Origin: Cupriavidus pampae
GTDB lineage: Bacteria; Pseudomonadota; Gammaproteobacteria; Burkholderiales; Burkholderiaceae
Direction: 5' to 3'
NCBI RefSeq assembly: GCF_914271485.1
Contig: NZ_CAJZAG010000001.1
Coordinates: 434,001-498,000, forward strand
Length of the DNA stretch: 64,000 nucleotides
The translations under genes and the position numbers were made by a program. Positions 9,027 to 19,541 of this stretch are shown piece by piece. The notes under the pieces were generated by a model. It worked only from the letters and a program-made list of their open reading frames with translations, had not been told where the DNA came from and searched no databases. Each line of letters begins with the position of its first letter. Positions within the stretch are counted from its first letter, which is position 1.

Positions 9027-9881
9027 TCATGGCATGGCTTTGCCGGGATCCTGCCGATAGAACGTAGCCAGCGCCTCGTATACGTTGGGCCAGTGCTGGC
9101 GCAGCCCGTAGGGCTCGACAAAAAATGACTCCGACGCCACCGCGAAGAATTCCGTCGGCGCCTCGGCGCCATAGGGGTCAATGACGCGCATCCGTGGCGG
9201 GAGGCGTTCGGGATGGTCCCATGACCGTTCCGGCACCGCGTCGCAGGCATCGGCAAACGTGTCGTACTCGGACAGGAAGTCTTCCGCCCACCGTTCGGCG
9301 TCGACGTCCGGATGCAGCACGCGCGAGAACGGCGGCACGCCGTCGGCCTCGCCGTCGAGCATATCTAGCTTGTGGGCGAACTCGTGGATGACCACGTTGT
9401 AGGTGTCGGGGAGGTCGCCGTCAGCACTCATCCCAGCGCCGGGCGTGCTGACATCGGGCCACGACAGGATGACCGGGCCATGCTCCCACGCTTCGCCGCT
9501 GGCTTCTTCCTCGACGCCATGCACGAGGCCGTATTCGTCCTCGACAGTCTTGCGGATCAGGAACTCGCCAGGGTAGAGCACGATGCTGCGCCAGCCGCGA
9601 TACCAGGCCATGCCCAGTCGCAGGATCGGCACGCAGGCCTGCACGGCGACGCTGACCACCATCTCGTCGGACAGCGGCAGGTCGTGCGCGGTGGAGTATT
9701 CCTTGTCGGCGATAAACAGCGTGGCCAGCTCGCGTAGCGCGGCGCGATCGTCCTCGCTGTAACGCGCGACGAACGGCAGCGACGCGATCGTCTGCGCCCA
9801 CAGCGCATCGGGAATCGCGTAGTGCTCGAGCTTGCGCGCGCGGGAGCGCCGGCGCAGGAATTGCGAGAGCTTACCGAACAT
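9027..9881 (-). CDS. mtfA: Zinc-dependent peptidase, MtfA family
   Basis: A 284-residue cytosolic metallopeptidase of the MtfA (Mlc titration factor A) family. The zincin motif HEFAH is at residues 166-170, and the downstream EFFAVASE segment supplies the third zinc ligand. In Escherichia coli MtfA binds the glucose repressor Mlc and has aminopeptidase activity; no Mlc homologue is visible here, so the local partner is unknown. The gene lies between rho and rpmE2 on the same strand, separated from rho by a terminator, so read-through or a weak separate promoter must serve it. The first 20 residues are strongly basic. The length is close to the family norm. Confidence 0.9.
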   Translation of the reverse strand: MFGKLSQFLRRRSRARKLEHYAIPDALWAQTIASLPFVARYSEDDRAALRELATLFIADKEYSTAHDLPLSDEMVVSVAVQACVPILRLGMAWYRGWRSIVLYPGEFLIRKTVEDEYGLVHGVEEEASGEAWEHGPVILSWPDVSTPGAGMSADGDLPDTYNVVIHEFAHKLDMLDGEADGVPPFSRVLHPDVDAERWAEDFLSEYDTFADACDAVPERSWDHPERLPPRMRVIDPYGAEAPTEFFAVASESFFVEPYGLRQHWPNVYEALATFYRQDPGKAMP

Positions 9882-9894
9882 AGCCTCGTCTCAA

Positions 9895-9918
9895 GAAAAA
9901 ACGCCCCGAAGGGCGTTT
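9895..9918 (-). terminator. Terminator of rho
   Basis: On the minus strand ACGCCC-TTCG-GGGCGT is followed by six T residues, 8 bases after the rho stop codon. An intrinsic terminator for the gene of the termination factor itself. Confidence 0.85.
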
Positions 9919-9927
9919 CGTCCGTGA

Positions 9928-11190
<1,263 letters not shown>

Positions 11191-11463
11191 AGACGAGGGG
11201 TACAGAAGGCAGTAGGGGAAGCCACTTGGATGCCCGGATGAGGTGCCCGAAAAAGGAAAGCGGGGCGAAACCTAGGCGAAACCGGAACGGAACCGAAGCG
11301 GAAAGGGGAGAGGTATGAGCGAACGCTCGGGGAAATTGTTGGAGGCATCTTAGCACAATCCTGCCGGCGCGCCAGAGTTGGCGCACGCACGCGGAATCAT
11401 GCCTTCGTATGATGCCCCCTCGTCAGGAGGGGGCACCCTCGGTCGAATGACCGGTCAGGCCAA
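11191..11463 (-). promoter_or_regulatory. trxA-rho intergenic region with G/C-rich hairpin
   Basis: The 273-base gap contains no gene. Near the trxA end GCCCCCTC (11414-11421) pairs with GAGGGGGC (11427-11434) around a 5-base loop, without a T tract. Close to rho the sequence is rich in G/A on the plus strand (C/T-rich, low-structure RNA on the minus strand), which is the kind of leader Rho can bind. The rho promoter should lie here. Confidence 0.4.
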
Positions 11464-11790
11464 TTACAGGTTGCCGTCGAGGAACGCGGTCAGCTGCGAC
11501 TTCGACAGGGCGCCGACCTTCTGGGCGGCGACCGAACCGTTCTTGAACAGGATCAGCGTCGGGATGCCGCGGATGCCGAACTTGGCCGGCACTTGCTGGT
11601 TCTCATCCACATTGATCTTGGCGATCTGCACCTTGTCGCCGTAGTCGCGCGCGACTTCGTCGAGGATCGGGGCGATCATCTTGCACGGACCGCACCACTC
11701 GGCCCAGAAGTCCAGCAGGACGGGCTTGTCAGACTTGAGAACGTCGGCATCGAACGACGCGTCGCTTACATACTTGATTTGTTCGCTCAT
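11464..11790 (-). CDS. trxA: Thioredoxin 1
   Basis: A 108-residue thioredoxin with active site WCGPC (Trp32 to Cys36) and the cis-Pro loop GIRGIPTL. It reduces protein disulfides and would supply electrons to enzymes such as ribonucleotide reductase. The ATG at 11790 gives the canonical [13 protein letters not shown] start; the frame stays open far upstream, but that extension has no thioredoxin homology and is out-of-frame noise. GAGG lies upstream at suitable spacing. It is followed on the same strand by rho. Confidence 0.98.
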   Translation of the reverse strand: MSEQIKYVSDASFDADVLKSDKPVLLDFWAEWCGPCKMIAPILDEVARDYGDKVQIAKINVDENQQVPAKFGIRGIPTLILFKNGSVAAQKVGALSKSQLTAFLDGNL

Positions 11791-12180
11791 GGCGGAAAAC
11801 CTCAGGTTTCGCTCAAATAATGTTGAAGGCGGGAACTGCGATGAGTTCGGGCTATCTGGCCTGCTCGATACCATACACGAGATTCCGTGGACTCGCCGGA
11901 GGGCAGTTAAGCCACCGGAAGCCATCCTCGAAACCGATATGTTATCAGTTTGTCCAAATTCAAGACCCTCGCTGGAACCCGCACCGGGCAAGGCACTCAC
12001 ACCCCAATTGTGCCGCGAATGAGCCCCGCCTGTGAAACATTGTTTTAATCGATTCAAGAGATTTGACCAATCGCATTGCAGCGATACGGCAGTTTGGCGA
12101 CCGCAGGGATTTCCCTGAATATGGGGCGGCAAGCATGCTCTAGAATGCACTTGTGTAACCATCTGACGAGGCTGCCTGAC
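11791..12180. promoter_or_regulatory. Divergent intergenic region between trxA and the small unknown gene
   Basis: About 390 bases without a gene. It must hold the trxA promoter (minus). For the plus strand, TAGAAT at 12141-12146 fits a -10 box 35 bases before the downstream start codon. No clear -35, repeat or riboswitch was seen. Confidence 0.4.
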
Positions 12181-12453
12181 ATGACTCCCGACTCCCCCGA
12201 ATCCCGCGAGCGAGCAGTGGAAGACAAGCCCGACGTGGCACATCTTGGCGACGCCCTCGAGCATCTGAACACCGCCGTCGAATCCAACAGCATCGCCACC
12301 GGCGCGGCCAGAGGCCTGGTATATAGCGTGATGGAAACGCTTGGCACGCTGATTGGTGACCCCGACCTGCCGGAACATGCGCGCTCCGGCTATGAAGGCC
12401 TGATGGAGACGGCGCGTGAGATTCGCGCCCGAATTGAAGGCCACGACCATTGA
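12181..12453 (+). CDS. Small hypothetical protein, unknown function
   Basis: A 90-residue acidic soluble protein that I do not recognise. It starts [18 protein letters not shown], then has a helical region with [31 protein letters not shown] split across two predicted amphipathic helices (only the opening and VYSVM end are given as markers), and ends with a basic/acidic helix. No signal peptide, membrane segment or Cys pair. GAGG at about 12169 supports the ATG at 12181. It has its own putative -10 (12141-12146) and stands alone between trxA and the AddB-like gene. Codon bias matches its neighbours, so it is likely real. A 16-bp tandem repeat crosses its stop codon. Confidence 0.6.
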   Translation: MTPDSPESRERAVEDKPDVAHLGDALEHLNTAVESNSIATGAARGLVYSVMETLGTLIGDPDLPEHARSGYEGLMETAREIRARIEGHDH

Positions 12454-12471
12454 AGGCCACGACCATTGAAG
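12433..12471 (+). repeat. 16-bp tandem repeat across the stop codon of the small gene
   Basis: The unit ATTGAAGGCCACGACC is present 2.4 times. The gene's TGA is at 12451-12453, and TGA recurs at 12435 and 12467 in the other two frames. Confidence 0.85.
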
Positions 12472-12682
12472 AGAGCGTTCAGGGGAGCATCGAGGGCGGG
12501 TAGTTGACGTACCATCCCCCGAAGCGCGACCTTTGCGTTCTTCCCCGGGCGTGCGATCATCGCCCGGGACTTCCCATCTTCCACAACCTTCCGCGCCCGA
12601 CTCCGACCGGCCCGCGGTGTGGCACGACCGGTCGCCGACCTCTGGCCGACCCCTCGTGTGCACCGCGGGCCGGCTGTTTGAC

Positions 12683-15622
12683 ATGACCCGGCTTCAGTTT
12701 CCTCCCGGCCCCGCCTTCCTCGAGCAGGCCGCCGCCTCCACCTGGCACTTTCTCGACCTCTGCGGTCCGCTCGCGGCGGCCGCGCATGTGGTCGTGCCTA
12801 CGGCCGCGCAGATTCCCGGCGTGCGGGCCGCGCTCGATGCCGCCGCGCGCGCGCGGGGCACGCCTCGGCTGCTGCCGCGGGTGGTGACGCTCGGCCACTG
12901 GCTGCTCGATCTGCCGCCCGATCTCGATACCGAGCCGGTACCGGTGCGCAGTCATGCGGCGCGGTTGCTGTCGGTGCAGCAGGCGATTCGCTCGCAGGAC
13001 TGGCTGCGGCAGTCGTTCGGCGCGCAGACCGAGGCCGCCGCGTGGGGGCTGGCGCAGACGCTGCTGTCGATCAGCGACGAGCTGAGCGCGCGCTGGCTCG
13101 AGGATGCGGCGGTGCGCGACGACGACGAAATTCCCGGCGACGATCGCGCCGAGCTGCTGCAGGGCGCGTTGGAACGGACCTATGCGCATCTGTCGGAGCG
13201 TTTTCTGGGGCAGGAGGCGCAGATCGTGCTGGCGTTCTGGCAGCAGTTGTCGGGGCCCGACGATCCGTTGCCGGCGCGGCGTCGCGCGCTGCAGCGACTG
13301 GCCGCGATGATCGACGGTCCGGTGATCTGGATCGCGCCAACGCCGCCGGTGCCGCTGGAGGCCGTGTTCCTCGCGCGCGCCGGCGAGCAGGTGCCAACGC
13401 TGGAGATCGGCTATGACTGGTCGGGGCAGGCGCAGGAGGCCGAGCCGGACTGGTACGGCACGCTGCTCGCGCTATGGCCCGAGGCCCGCCGCGCCCCGGA
13501 AGGTGATGACGGCGAAACCGGCGCCGGCCATGGCTCGCTGCCCGAACAGCTGCCGGCGCGGCGTCCCGCCGTGCGCGTGATTGGCAGCGCGCGCTTCGAG
13601 GACGAGGCGATTGCCGCCGCGGGTCAGCTGGTGGCGTGGCTCAACGAGGGCCGCCGGCACGTGGCGCTGGTCGCGCACGACCGGATCGTCGCGCGGCGCG
13701 TGCGCGCGTTGCTGGCACGCGCGGGCGCGCCGGTGCGCGACGAGACCGGCTGGAAGCTGTCGACGACGCGCGCGGCCGCAGCCTTGATGCGCTGGTTCGA
13801 CGTACTCGGCCGCGACGGCGACACCGGCGCGCTGCTGGACCTGCTCAAGAGCCCGTTCTGCCTGCCCGACGCCGCGCATCGCGGCGCGGCCATCGCGCTG
13901 ATCGAGCGACAAATCCGCCGCGAGACGATTACCGGTGGCTGGCAGCGACTGCGGCATCTGCTGGCGGCGCGTGATGACGAGCTCGACGACGGCATCGATG
14001 ATGGGATCGGCAGCGTCGTCGACCCCGATGCGGCCACGGCAAAGCGCGCCGAGCGCGAAGCGCGCGCGGCGGCGCGGGCGATGATCGCGCAGTTGGCCGA
14101 CGAAGCCGCGGCATGGCCGCGCGGGCATGCGCAGCAGCCGCTCGCGATCTGGCTGACGCGGCTCGACGCGACGCTCGATGCGTTGTCGATGCGCACGGCG
14201 CTCGCCGCCGACGATGCGGGCCGGCAAATGCTCGATGCACTCGCGCGGCTGGCCGAACTGCCCGCCGACGAAACCGGCGCGCATGCCACGCTCGCGCAGC
14301 ACGAATTCCGCGCGATGCTGTCCGCGATTCTCGAATCGGTCGCATACAAGGAACCCTCCGCGCCCAGCACGTCGCGCATCACGATCCTGCCGCTCAACGG
14401 CGCCCGCATGCGGCGCTTCGACGGTGTGGTGGTGGTCGGTTGCGACGACGGGCAACTGCCATCGAGCGCGGCAGAGCTGATGTTCTTCTCGAACCAGATG
14501 CGCCGCGAGCTGGACCTCGAAGACCGCGAGGCGCGCTTCGCCCAGCAGGCGCGCGACCTCGCCGAGGTGCTGCTCAACAACGACGACGTCGTGCTGACCT
14601 GGCAGAAGGTGGGCGCACGCGGCGAGCCGCATCACGTATCCGGCTGGATCGAACGGCTCTCCGCATGCTGCCGGCGCGCGGACGCCCCGATCGAAGCCAA
14701 TGCCGCGCCGCGACTGTTCGAGGCGGAAGCACGCCCGGCCCGTATGCCGGCGCCGAAGGCACCGGAGCGCGTGCCCGCACGCTGGAGCGCGGCGGCGTAC
14801 AACATGCTGCGTCGCTGCCCATATCAGTTCTTCGCAGGCCGCATGCTCGGACTCGCGGGCCTCGAGGACATGAGCGACGACCTCGAGAAGCGCGATATCG
14901 GCAATCTGCTGCATCGCGTATTGCATCGCTACCACCAGGAAATGCGCGACCGCGACGAGCGAGACCCCGAACGCCGCCTGGCGCGCCTGCGCGAAATCTC
15001 AGAGCACGAGTTCGAGTCGCTGATCCGCGACGACGGCAATGCGCTCGGCTACTACTGGCGCTGGCGCGAGGTGCTGCCCTCCTACGTGAAATGGCAGGCC
15101 GCGCGCGAGGCCGAGGGCTGGTACTGGCAGGGCGGCGAGGTGGACGTCAGCGTCGATATCGCGATGGAAGACGGCGTGCCGCTGCGGCTGGCCGGCCGCA
15201 TCGACCGCATCGACGTGGGCCCCGACGGCAGCCGCGCGGTGCTCGACTACAAGACACAAAGCGCGCTGCGCCTGCGCAAGAAGGTCGACGACGTCGAGGA
15301 GGACTGCCAGTTGCCGTTCTATGGCCTGCTGCGCGCCGATGCGCACGCGGGCAGCTGGGTCGCGCTCGAAGGCGTGAAGGAAGGCGACAAGGCTGGCCCA
15401 GCGGGACAGCAGCGCGAGGTCGACCTCCCGGACTTCGACGGCGCCGTTCACTGGCTCGCGTCGCAGTTGCGACAGGACGTCATTCGCCTGCGGCGCGGCG
15501 CCAAGCTCGCGGCGTTCGGCGATGCCTCGGCATGCACCTATTGCGAAGCGCGCGGCCTGTGCCGCAAGGGTTTCTGGGAATCCACCGCGGTTCCTGAACT
15601 GACAGACGGTGACCTGACATGA
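12683..15622 (+). CDS. AddB-like PD-(D/E)XK nuclease, double-strand break repair
   Basis: A 979-residue partner subunit of an AddAB-type helicase-nuclease. The N-terminal half is a degenerate helicase-like fold with no Walker A, so it probably has no motor activity. The C-terminal nuclease is clear: GRIDRID followed by AVLDYKTQ gives the Asp and Asp-x-Lys of the PD-(D/E)XK site. A Cys in LRRCPYQFF before the nuclease plus [10 protein letters not shown] after it form the four-cysteine iron-sulfur staple seen in AddB. The ATG at 12683 is preferred because upstream residues are low-complexity Pro/Arg. Its stop overlaps the start of the AddA-like gene by 4 bases (ATGA), showing translational coupling. 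It resembles the beta-proteobacterial 'probable DNA repair protein' family. Confidence 0.88.
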   Translation: MTRLQFPPGPAFLEQAAASTWHFLDLCGPLAAAAHVVVPTAAQIPGVRAALDAAARARGTPRLLPRVVTLGHWLLDLPPDLDTEPVPVRSHAARLLSVQQAIRSQDWLRQSFGAQTEAAAWGLAQTLLSISDELSARWLEDAAVRDDDEIPGDDRAELLQGALERTYAHLSERFLGQEAQIVLAFWQQLSGPDDPLPARRRALQRLAAMIDGPVIWIAPTPPVPLEAVFLARAGEQVPTLEIGYDWSGQAQEAEPDWYGTLLALWPEARRAPEGDDGETGAGHGSLPEQLPARRPAVRVIGSARFEDEAIAAAGQLVAWLNEGRRHVALVAHDRIVARRVRALLARAGAPVRDETGWKLSTTRAAAALMRWFDVLGRDGDTGALLDLLKSPFCLPDAAHRGAAIALIERQIRRETITGGWQRLRHLLAARDDELDDGIDDGIGSVVDPDAATAKRAEREARAAARAMIAQLADEAAAWPRGHAQQPLAIWLTRLDATLDALSMRTALAADDAGRQMLDALARLAELPADETGAHATLAQHEFRAMLSAILESVAYKEPSAPSTSRITILPLNGARMRRFDGVVVVGCDDGQLPSSAAELMFFSNQMRRELDLEDREARFAQQARDLAEVLLNNDDVVLTWQKVGARGEPHHVSGWIERLSACCRRADAPIEANAAPRLFEAEARPARMPAPKAPERVPARWSAAAYNMLRRCPYQFFAGRMLGLAGLEDMSDDLEKRDIGNLLHRVLHRYHQEMRDRDERDPERRLARLREISEHEFESLIRDDGNALGYYWRWREVLPSYVKWQAAREAEGWYWQGGEVDVSVDIAMEDGVPLRLAGRIDRIDVGPDGSRAVLDYKTQSALRLRKKVDDVEEDCQLPFYGLLRADAHAGSWVALEGVKEGDKAGPAGQQREVDLPDFDGAVHWLASQLRQDVIRLRRGAKLAAFGDASACTYCEARGLCRKGFWESTAVPELTDGDLT

Positions 15623-18600
15623 CCGCAAACGCTTATCTGCGTGACGGCCAACCCGTTGCCGAAACCGAATTCACCCGCGCCGCGTGCGACCCATTGCGTT
15701 CCGTTGTGGTGGAAGCCTGCGCGGGCAGCGGCAAGACGTGGCTATTGGTGGCGCGACTCGTGCGCCTGCTGCTGGCCGGCGCGCAACCGCACGAAATCCT
15801 CGCCATCACGTTCACGCGCAAGGCGGCCGAGGAAATGCGCGAACGCTTGCTCGAAGTGCTGTCCGAACTCGCCGGTGGCAGCGACACCGCGGTGATAGAA
15901 GCGCTGACCATGCGCGGCCTGTCGCCCGACGCCGCGCGCGAGGCATTGCCACGCGCGCGTCAGCTGCATGCGCAAGTGCTGGCTTCGCCCGGTCGCATGG
16001 CGATCGACACGTTCCACGGCTGGTTCGGCACGCTGTTGCGCGGCGCGCCGCTGTCGTCGGGCATTGTGCCCGGCGCGATGCTGCGTGAGGACGCGCTGCG
16101 CATGAAGCGCGAGGCCTGGGCGCCGTTCTGGCGCGGCCTGGCGCAGCCCCAGTATGCGGATCTGCGCGCGGCCTACGCGGAGCTGGTCGATGCCATCGGC
16201 GAGTTCCAGGCGCGTGCCTTGCTCGATCGCATGTTCCACGCACGCAGCGAATGGTGGGCCTTGCGAGAGGGCGGCGATCCCGCAGCCAAGCTTGCGGCCG
16301 ACCTCGGCGACGATGCGGTGACCGACGTCTTGGTCGAGGCCTTGAGCGACGAAAGCTGGCTCGACGATTGCCAGCGTCTGGCGTCGCTGCTCGGCACGGG
16401 CGGCAAGACCGAGCAGGGCCATGCAAGCGCCCTCGGCGCCGGGCTCGAAGCGATTCGCGCATGGCAGGCCGCCGGGAGATTGCCCGGCGATAGCGCGGCC
16501 GATGCGTTCGCGCGTCTGCGCGCGGCCTTCTTCACGCAGGCCGGCAAGCCGCGATCGCTACGGCGCACGGCCGCGTTGGTCAAGGCCGCCGGCGGTGAGG
16601 GCGCAGTGGAGGATGTACTCGCCAGCCATGTCGAACATTGCGCGCGGCTCGACAAGATTGCCGCGCGCCGTTGCGAGGCTGCGGTGCTCGCGGTCAACCT
16701 CGCGCTGTACACGCTCGGCGATGCGCTGCTCGAACGCTATCAGCAGTACAAGAGCGAGGCGCGCGCGATGGACTTCGCCGACCTCGAGTGGCTCGCTGCG
16801 CGGCTGATGTCCGACGAGGAAACCGCGACCTATCTGCAAGTGCGGCTCGATGCGCGCTACCGACATTTGCTGCTCGATGAGTTTCAGGACACCAATCCGC
16901 TGCAATGGCGCATTTTGCAGGGGTGGCTGGCCGGATATCAGGGGCTGGCGGAGCGGCCGACGGTGTTTCTGGTGGGCGATCCGAAGCAGTCGATCTATCG
17001 CTTCCGACGCGCCGATGCGCGGCTGTTTGGCACCGCAAGCGCGATGCTCGAGGCCGAGTTCGGCGCCACTGTGCTGCGCACCAACCGAACGCGCCGCAAT
17101 CGGCCCGAGGTGCTCGACTGGGTCAACGCGGTGTTCGATGCCGGCCGCGCGGAAGGGCGTTATCCGCTGTACGAGACCCAGACCACAGCGCTGGATGGAC
17201 CGGGCGGGCCGGTGTGGCAGTTGCCGCTGGTCGAGGCGCCGGAGGAAGATGATGTTGATCGTCCCGCCGATGGCAATGAATCGGATCACGATGCCAACAC
17301 TGCGCAGGCCGAAGCCAACACCCATCGCGACACGCTGCGCCAACCACGTACGCAGCAGGGCGACTCGCTGCGCTTCGAGGAAGGCCGCCGCGTGGCAGCG
17401 TGGCTCCATCACATCCGCGACACCGTGCCAGTCCGCGACGGTTCGAATGAGCGCCGCGCCAACTGGCGCGACATCCAGCTACTGGTCCGACGCAAGACAC
17501 ATCTGGCCGACTACGAACGCGCGTTCCGCGAGGCCGGCATTCCATGCCTGAGCCCGCGCCGCGGCGGACTGCTGGCCACGCTCGAGGCACTGGATATCTC
17601 GGCGCTGCTGGCCTTCCTGATGACCCCCGAATCGGACCTCGACCTCGCGCACGTGCTCAAGAGCCCGATCGTCGGTGCGTCCGATGACGACCTGCTGCTG
17701 CTGCTGGCCGGTGCCGAAGCCACACGCGGCTGGTGGGCGCGCATCGAGGCGACCGGCATACCGCCCGAAGCATCCGACGCGGTGCGCGGCGGCGTGGCAC
17801 GCCTGCGCGCATGGCTGGCGCTCGCGCCGCACAAGCCCGTGCACGATCTGATCGATCGTATCTATCACGAGGGCGAGATTCGTCGGCGCTATGCGGAGTC
17901 CGCACCCACCGCGATTCGCGAGCAGGTGCTGGCCAACCTCGATGCGTTCCTGAAGCTGTCGCTCGACCTCGATGGTGGTCGCTATCCAAGCCTGCCGAAG
18001 TTTATCGACGAGTTGCAGGAGATTCGCCGCGGCGATGAAGACGAAAGTCCCGACGAAGGCGGCATGGGCGAGTCGGTGGAGGAGGGCGAAGCCGAGCCAG
18101 AAACCGATGGCGACAGCCAGCTCGACGCCGTGCATATCCTCACCGTGCATGCGGCCAAGGGTCTGGAGGCGCCGTTCGTGGTGCTGCTCGACGCCAACCA
18201 CAGCGACCCCGCGCCTGATCGAGGCGGCATTCTCGTCGATTGGCCGCCATCGTCGCGCGTACCCGCGCATTTCTCGGCCTATGGCAAGCGCGCCGAGCGC
18301 GGCCTGGCGCGCCAGCCGATGTTCGACGCCGAGACCGCGCTGGCCGAGCGCGAGAACTGGAACCTGCTGTATGTGGCAATGACGCGCGCACGGCAGGGCT
18401 TGCTCGTCAGCGGCGTAAAGGGCCGCGCCAGCAAGGAGAGCAAGGAAGGCGCCAATACCGAGATCGCGGGCAGCTGGTATGTGCGGCTGGCCGCGGCGGG
18501 CGTCGGCGAGGAAGTGGATGCGTATCCGGCGACGACAACACGCGCCGATGCCGATGTGGCCGCTGCGGCCGACGAACGCGTACGCTACACCGATTTCCGC

Positions 18601-19227
18601 GAACGCTTCCGCGATGCAACGGTGTCGATCTCCGCCGAAGAAGCGGCGATGGCAGGCCTCGACGACGATGATGAGGACGACGACGGCATCGTGTTCGACG
18701 CCGCCGCCGCGCGTCACGGCGAGCTTGTGCACGCGCTGCTCGAACGCATCACGCGCTATCCGCAGGCATTCGGCAGTGTGCCCGATGCCGAGACCGTGCT
18801 GCGCTGGTTTCCCGCAAGCGGCGCGGGTGCGCCCGGCGCGCGTGAACAATGGCAGGAGCAGATCGTGCTGGCCGTATCGGAAGCCGCCGCGATGCTGAAG
18901 GCCCCCGCGCTGCGGCCACTGCTGTTTCCCGGCGAGGCCATCTCGGCCCGCAACGAAGTGGAACTCTACGACGCGCGCGGCCGCCTGCTGCGGATCGACC
19001 GACTGGTCGAGTTCGAAGATCGCGTGGTGATCGTGGATTACAAGCTGCGCCTGCTACCGCAGGAACACGCCGCCTACGGCGCGCAGCTCGCGCGCTATGT
19101 GGCGGCCATCACGCCGATGTTCCCGGGCAAGCGCATCGAAGCGGGCGTGGCCACGGCCGAAGGCGAATGGATCGACGCGTCGGCATTGCGGCCAGTCGTG
19201 CAAGGCGGGCAGGGATCGCTATTCTGA
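15619..19227 (+). CDS. AddA-like UvrD-type helicase with C-terminal nuclease
   Basis: A 1202-residue superfamily 1 helicase-nuclease. Walker A is ACAGSGKTWLL (about residues 35-45), motif Ia is ITFTRKAAEEM, motif II is LLLDEFQDTNPLQW, motif III is LVGDPKQSIYRFRRA and motif V/VI segments are ILTVHAAKGLEAPFV and LLYVAMTRAR. The C-terminal nuclease has LLRIDRLVEF and VIVDYKLR. Together with the coupled AddB-like subunit it should unwind and resect DNA ends for RecA loading. Three Asp/Glu-rich insertions stand out: near EEDDVDRPAD, near RRGDEDESPDEGG and near GLDDDDEDDDG. They look like surface loops. RecBCD genes are absent from this window, so this is probably the main end-resection system. Confidence 0.9.
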   Translation: MTANAYLRDGQPVAETEFTRAACDPLRSVVVEACAGSGKTWLLVARLVRLLLAGAQPHEILAITFTRKAAEEMRERLLEVLSELAGGSDTAVIEALTMRGLSPDAAREALPRARQLHAQVLASPGRMAIDTFHGWFGTLLRGAPLSSGIVPGAMLREDALRMKREAWAPFWRGLAQPQYADLRAAYAELVDAIGEFQARALLDRMFHARSEWWALREGGDPAAKLAADLGDDAVTDVLVEALSDESWLDDCQRLASLLGTGGKTEQGHASALGAGLEAIRAWQAAGRLPGDSAADAFARLRAAFFTQAGKPRSLRRTAALVKAAGGEGAVEDVLASHVEHCARLDKIAARRCEAAVLAVNLALYTLGDALLERYQQYKSEARAMDFADLEWLAARLMSDEETATYLQVRLDARYRHLLLDEFQDTNPLQWRILQGWLAGYQGLAERPTVFLVGDPKQSIYRFRRADARLFGTASAMLEAEFGATVLRTNRTRRNRPEVLDWVNAVFDAGRAEGRYPLYETQTTALDGPGGPVWQLPLVEAPEEDDVDRPADGNESDHDANTAQAEANTHRDTLRQPRTQQGDSLRFEEGRRVAAWLHHIRDTVPVRDGSNERRANWRDIQLLVRRKTHLADYERAFREAGIPCLSPRRGGLLATLEALDISALLAFLMTPESDLDLAHVLKSPIVGASDDDLLLLLAGAEATRGWWARIEATGIPPEASDAVRGGVARLRAWLALAPHKPVHDLIDRIYHEGEIRRRYAESAPTAIREQVLANLDAFLKLSLDLDGGRYPSLPKFIDELQEIRRGDEDESPDEGGMGESVEEGEAEPETDGDSQLDAVHILTVHAAKGLEAPFVVLLDANHSDPAPDRGGILVDWPPSSRVPAHFSAYGKRAERGLARQPMFDAETALAERENWNLLYVAMTRARQGLLVSGVKGRASKESKEGANTEIAGSWYVRLAAAGVGEEVDAYPATTTRADADVAAAADERVRYTDFRERFRDATVSISAEEAAMAGLDDDDEDDDGIVFDAAAARHGELVHALLERITRYPQAFGSVPDAETVLRWFPASGAGAPGAREQWQEQIVLAVSEAAAMLKAPALRPLLFPGEAISARNEVELYDARGRLLRIDRLVEFEDRVVIVDYKLRLLPQEHAAYGAQLARYVAAITPMFPGKRIEAGVATAEGEWIDASALRPVVQGGQGSLF

Positions 19228-19287
19228 AGAAGAGTAAGCTTGGAAGGTGTCTGAGACGCGTTTGCAGGGAAACCTGCAGGCGGCGAG

Positions 19288-19348
19288 CTTGAACAGCTAG
19301 GACGCTTGAACAGCTAGGACTGAACAGCTAGGACTGAACAGCTGGGAC
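19288..19348. repeat. Tandem repeat between the AddA-like gene and the SRP RNA
   Basis: The core GAACAGCTAGGAC is repeated four times (units of 17, 15 and 14 bases, last copy with G for A). The array ends about 10 bases from the 3' end of the SRP RNA, which is read on the opposite strand. Confidence 0.8.
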
Positions 19349-19358
19349 AGAAGAAGGG

Positions 19359-19456
19359 GGACGAGCCTGACCCTCGGCACTGGCGGAAAACGGTTGTGGC
19401 TGCTTCGTTCCCGACCTGACCAGGTTGACCGCGCCACCATGCGAGGAGGCCCGTCC
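19359..19456 (-). ncRNA. ffs: Signal recognition particle RNA, small (4.5S) type
   Basis: On the minus strand the apical core of bacterial 4.5S RNA is present: TGGTCAGGTCGGGAACGAAG followed by CAGCC, with the GGAA tetraloop closed by CG pairs and the asymmetric internal loop containing AGCAGCC. The termini GGACGGGCCT and AGGCTCGTCC pair over ten positions with one G-U. The length is about 98 nt. The RNA with Ffh targets membrane proteins to the translocon. A -10 like TACAAT lies at 19464-19469. Downstream of the 3' end there is a C-rich stretch and TTCTTCT but no textbook terminator. Confidence 0.9.
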
Positions 19457-19463
19457 GACCGGC

Positions 19464-19469
19464 ATTGTA
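19464..19469 (-). promoter_or_regulatory. -10 element of the SRP RNA gene
   Basis: Read on the minus strand the sequence is TACAAT, 7 bases before the first paired base of the SRP RNA, as expected for a transcription start at about 19456. Confidence 0.6.
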
Positions 19470-19541
19470 TCTCAAGCTGCGAAACCGAGGTTATGTTTTC
19501 TCCTTCGCCCCGCGAGAAGCGAGGCGGAACAGGATCGATAC

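Noticed and set aside
13472..14935. Long minus-strand frame opposite the AddB-like gene
   Set aside because: Shadow frame without recognisable domains, opposite a conserved nuclease.
19425..19541. A longer N-terminus for the ribonucleotide reductase
   Set aside because: It would overlap the 5' part of the SRP RNA, has no conserved residues, and the ATG at 19542 has a suitable ribosome-binding site.
19228..19541. Cobalamin riboswitch before the B12-dependent reductase
   Set aside because: No B12-box-like sequence was found; the region is filled by the SRP RNA and repeats.
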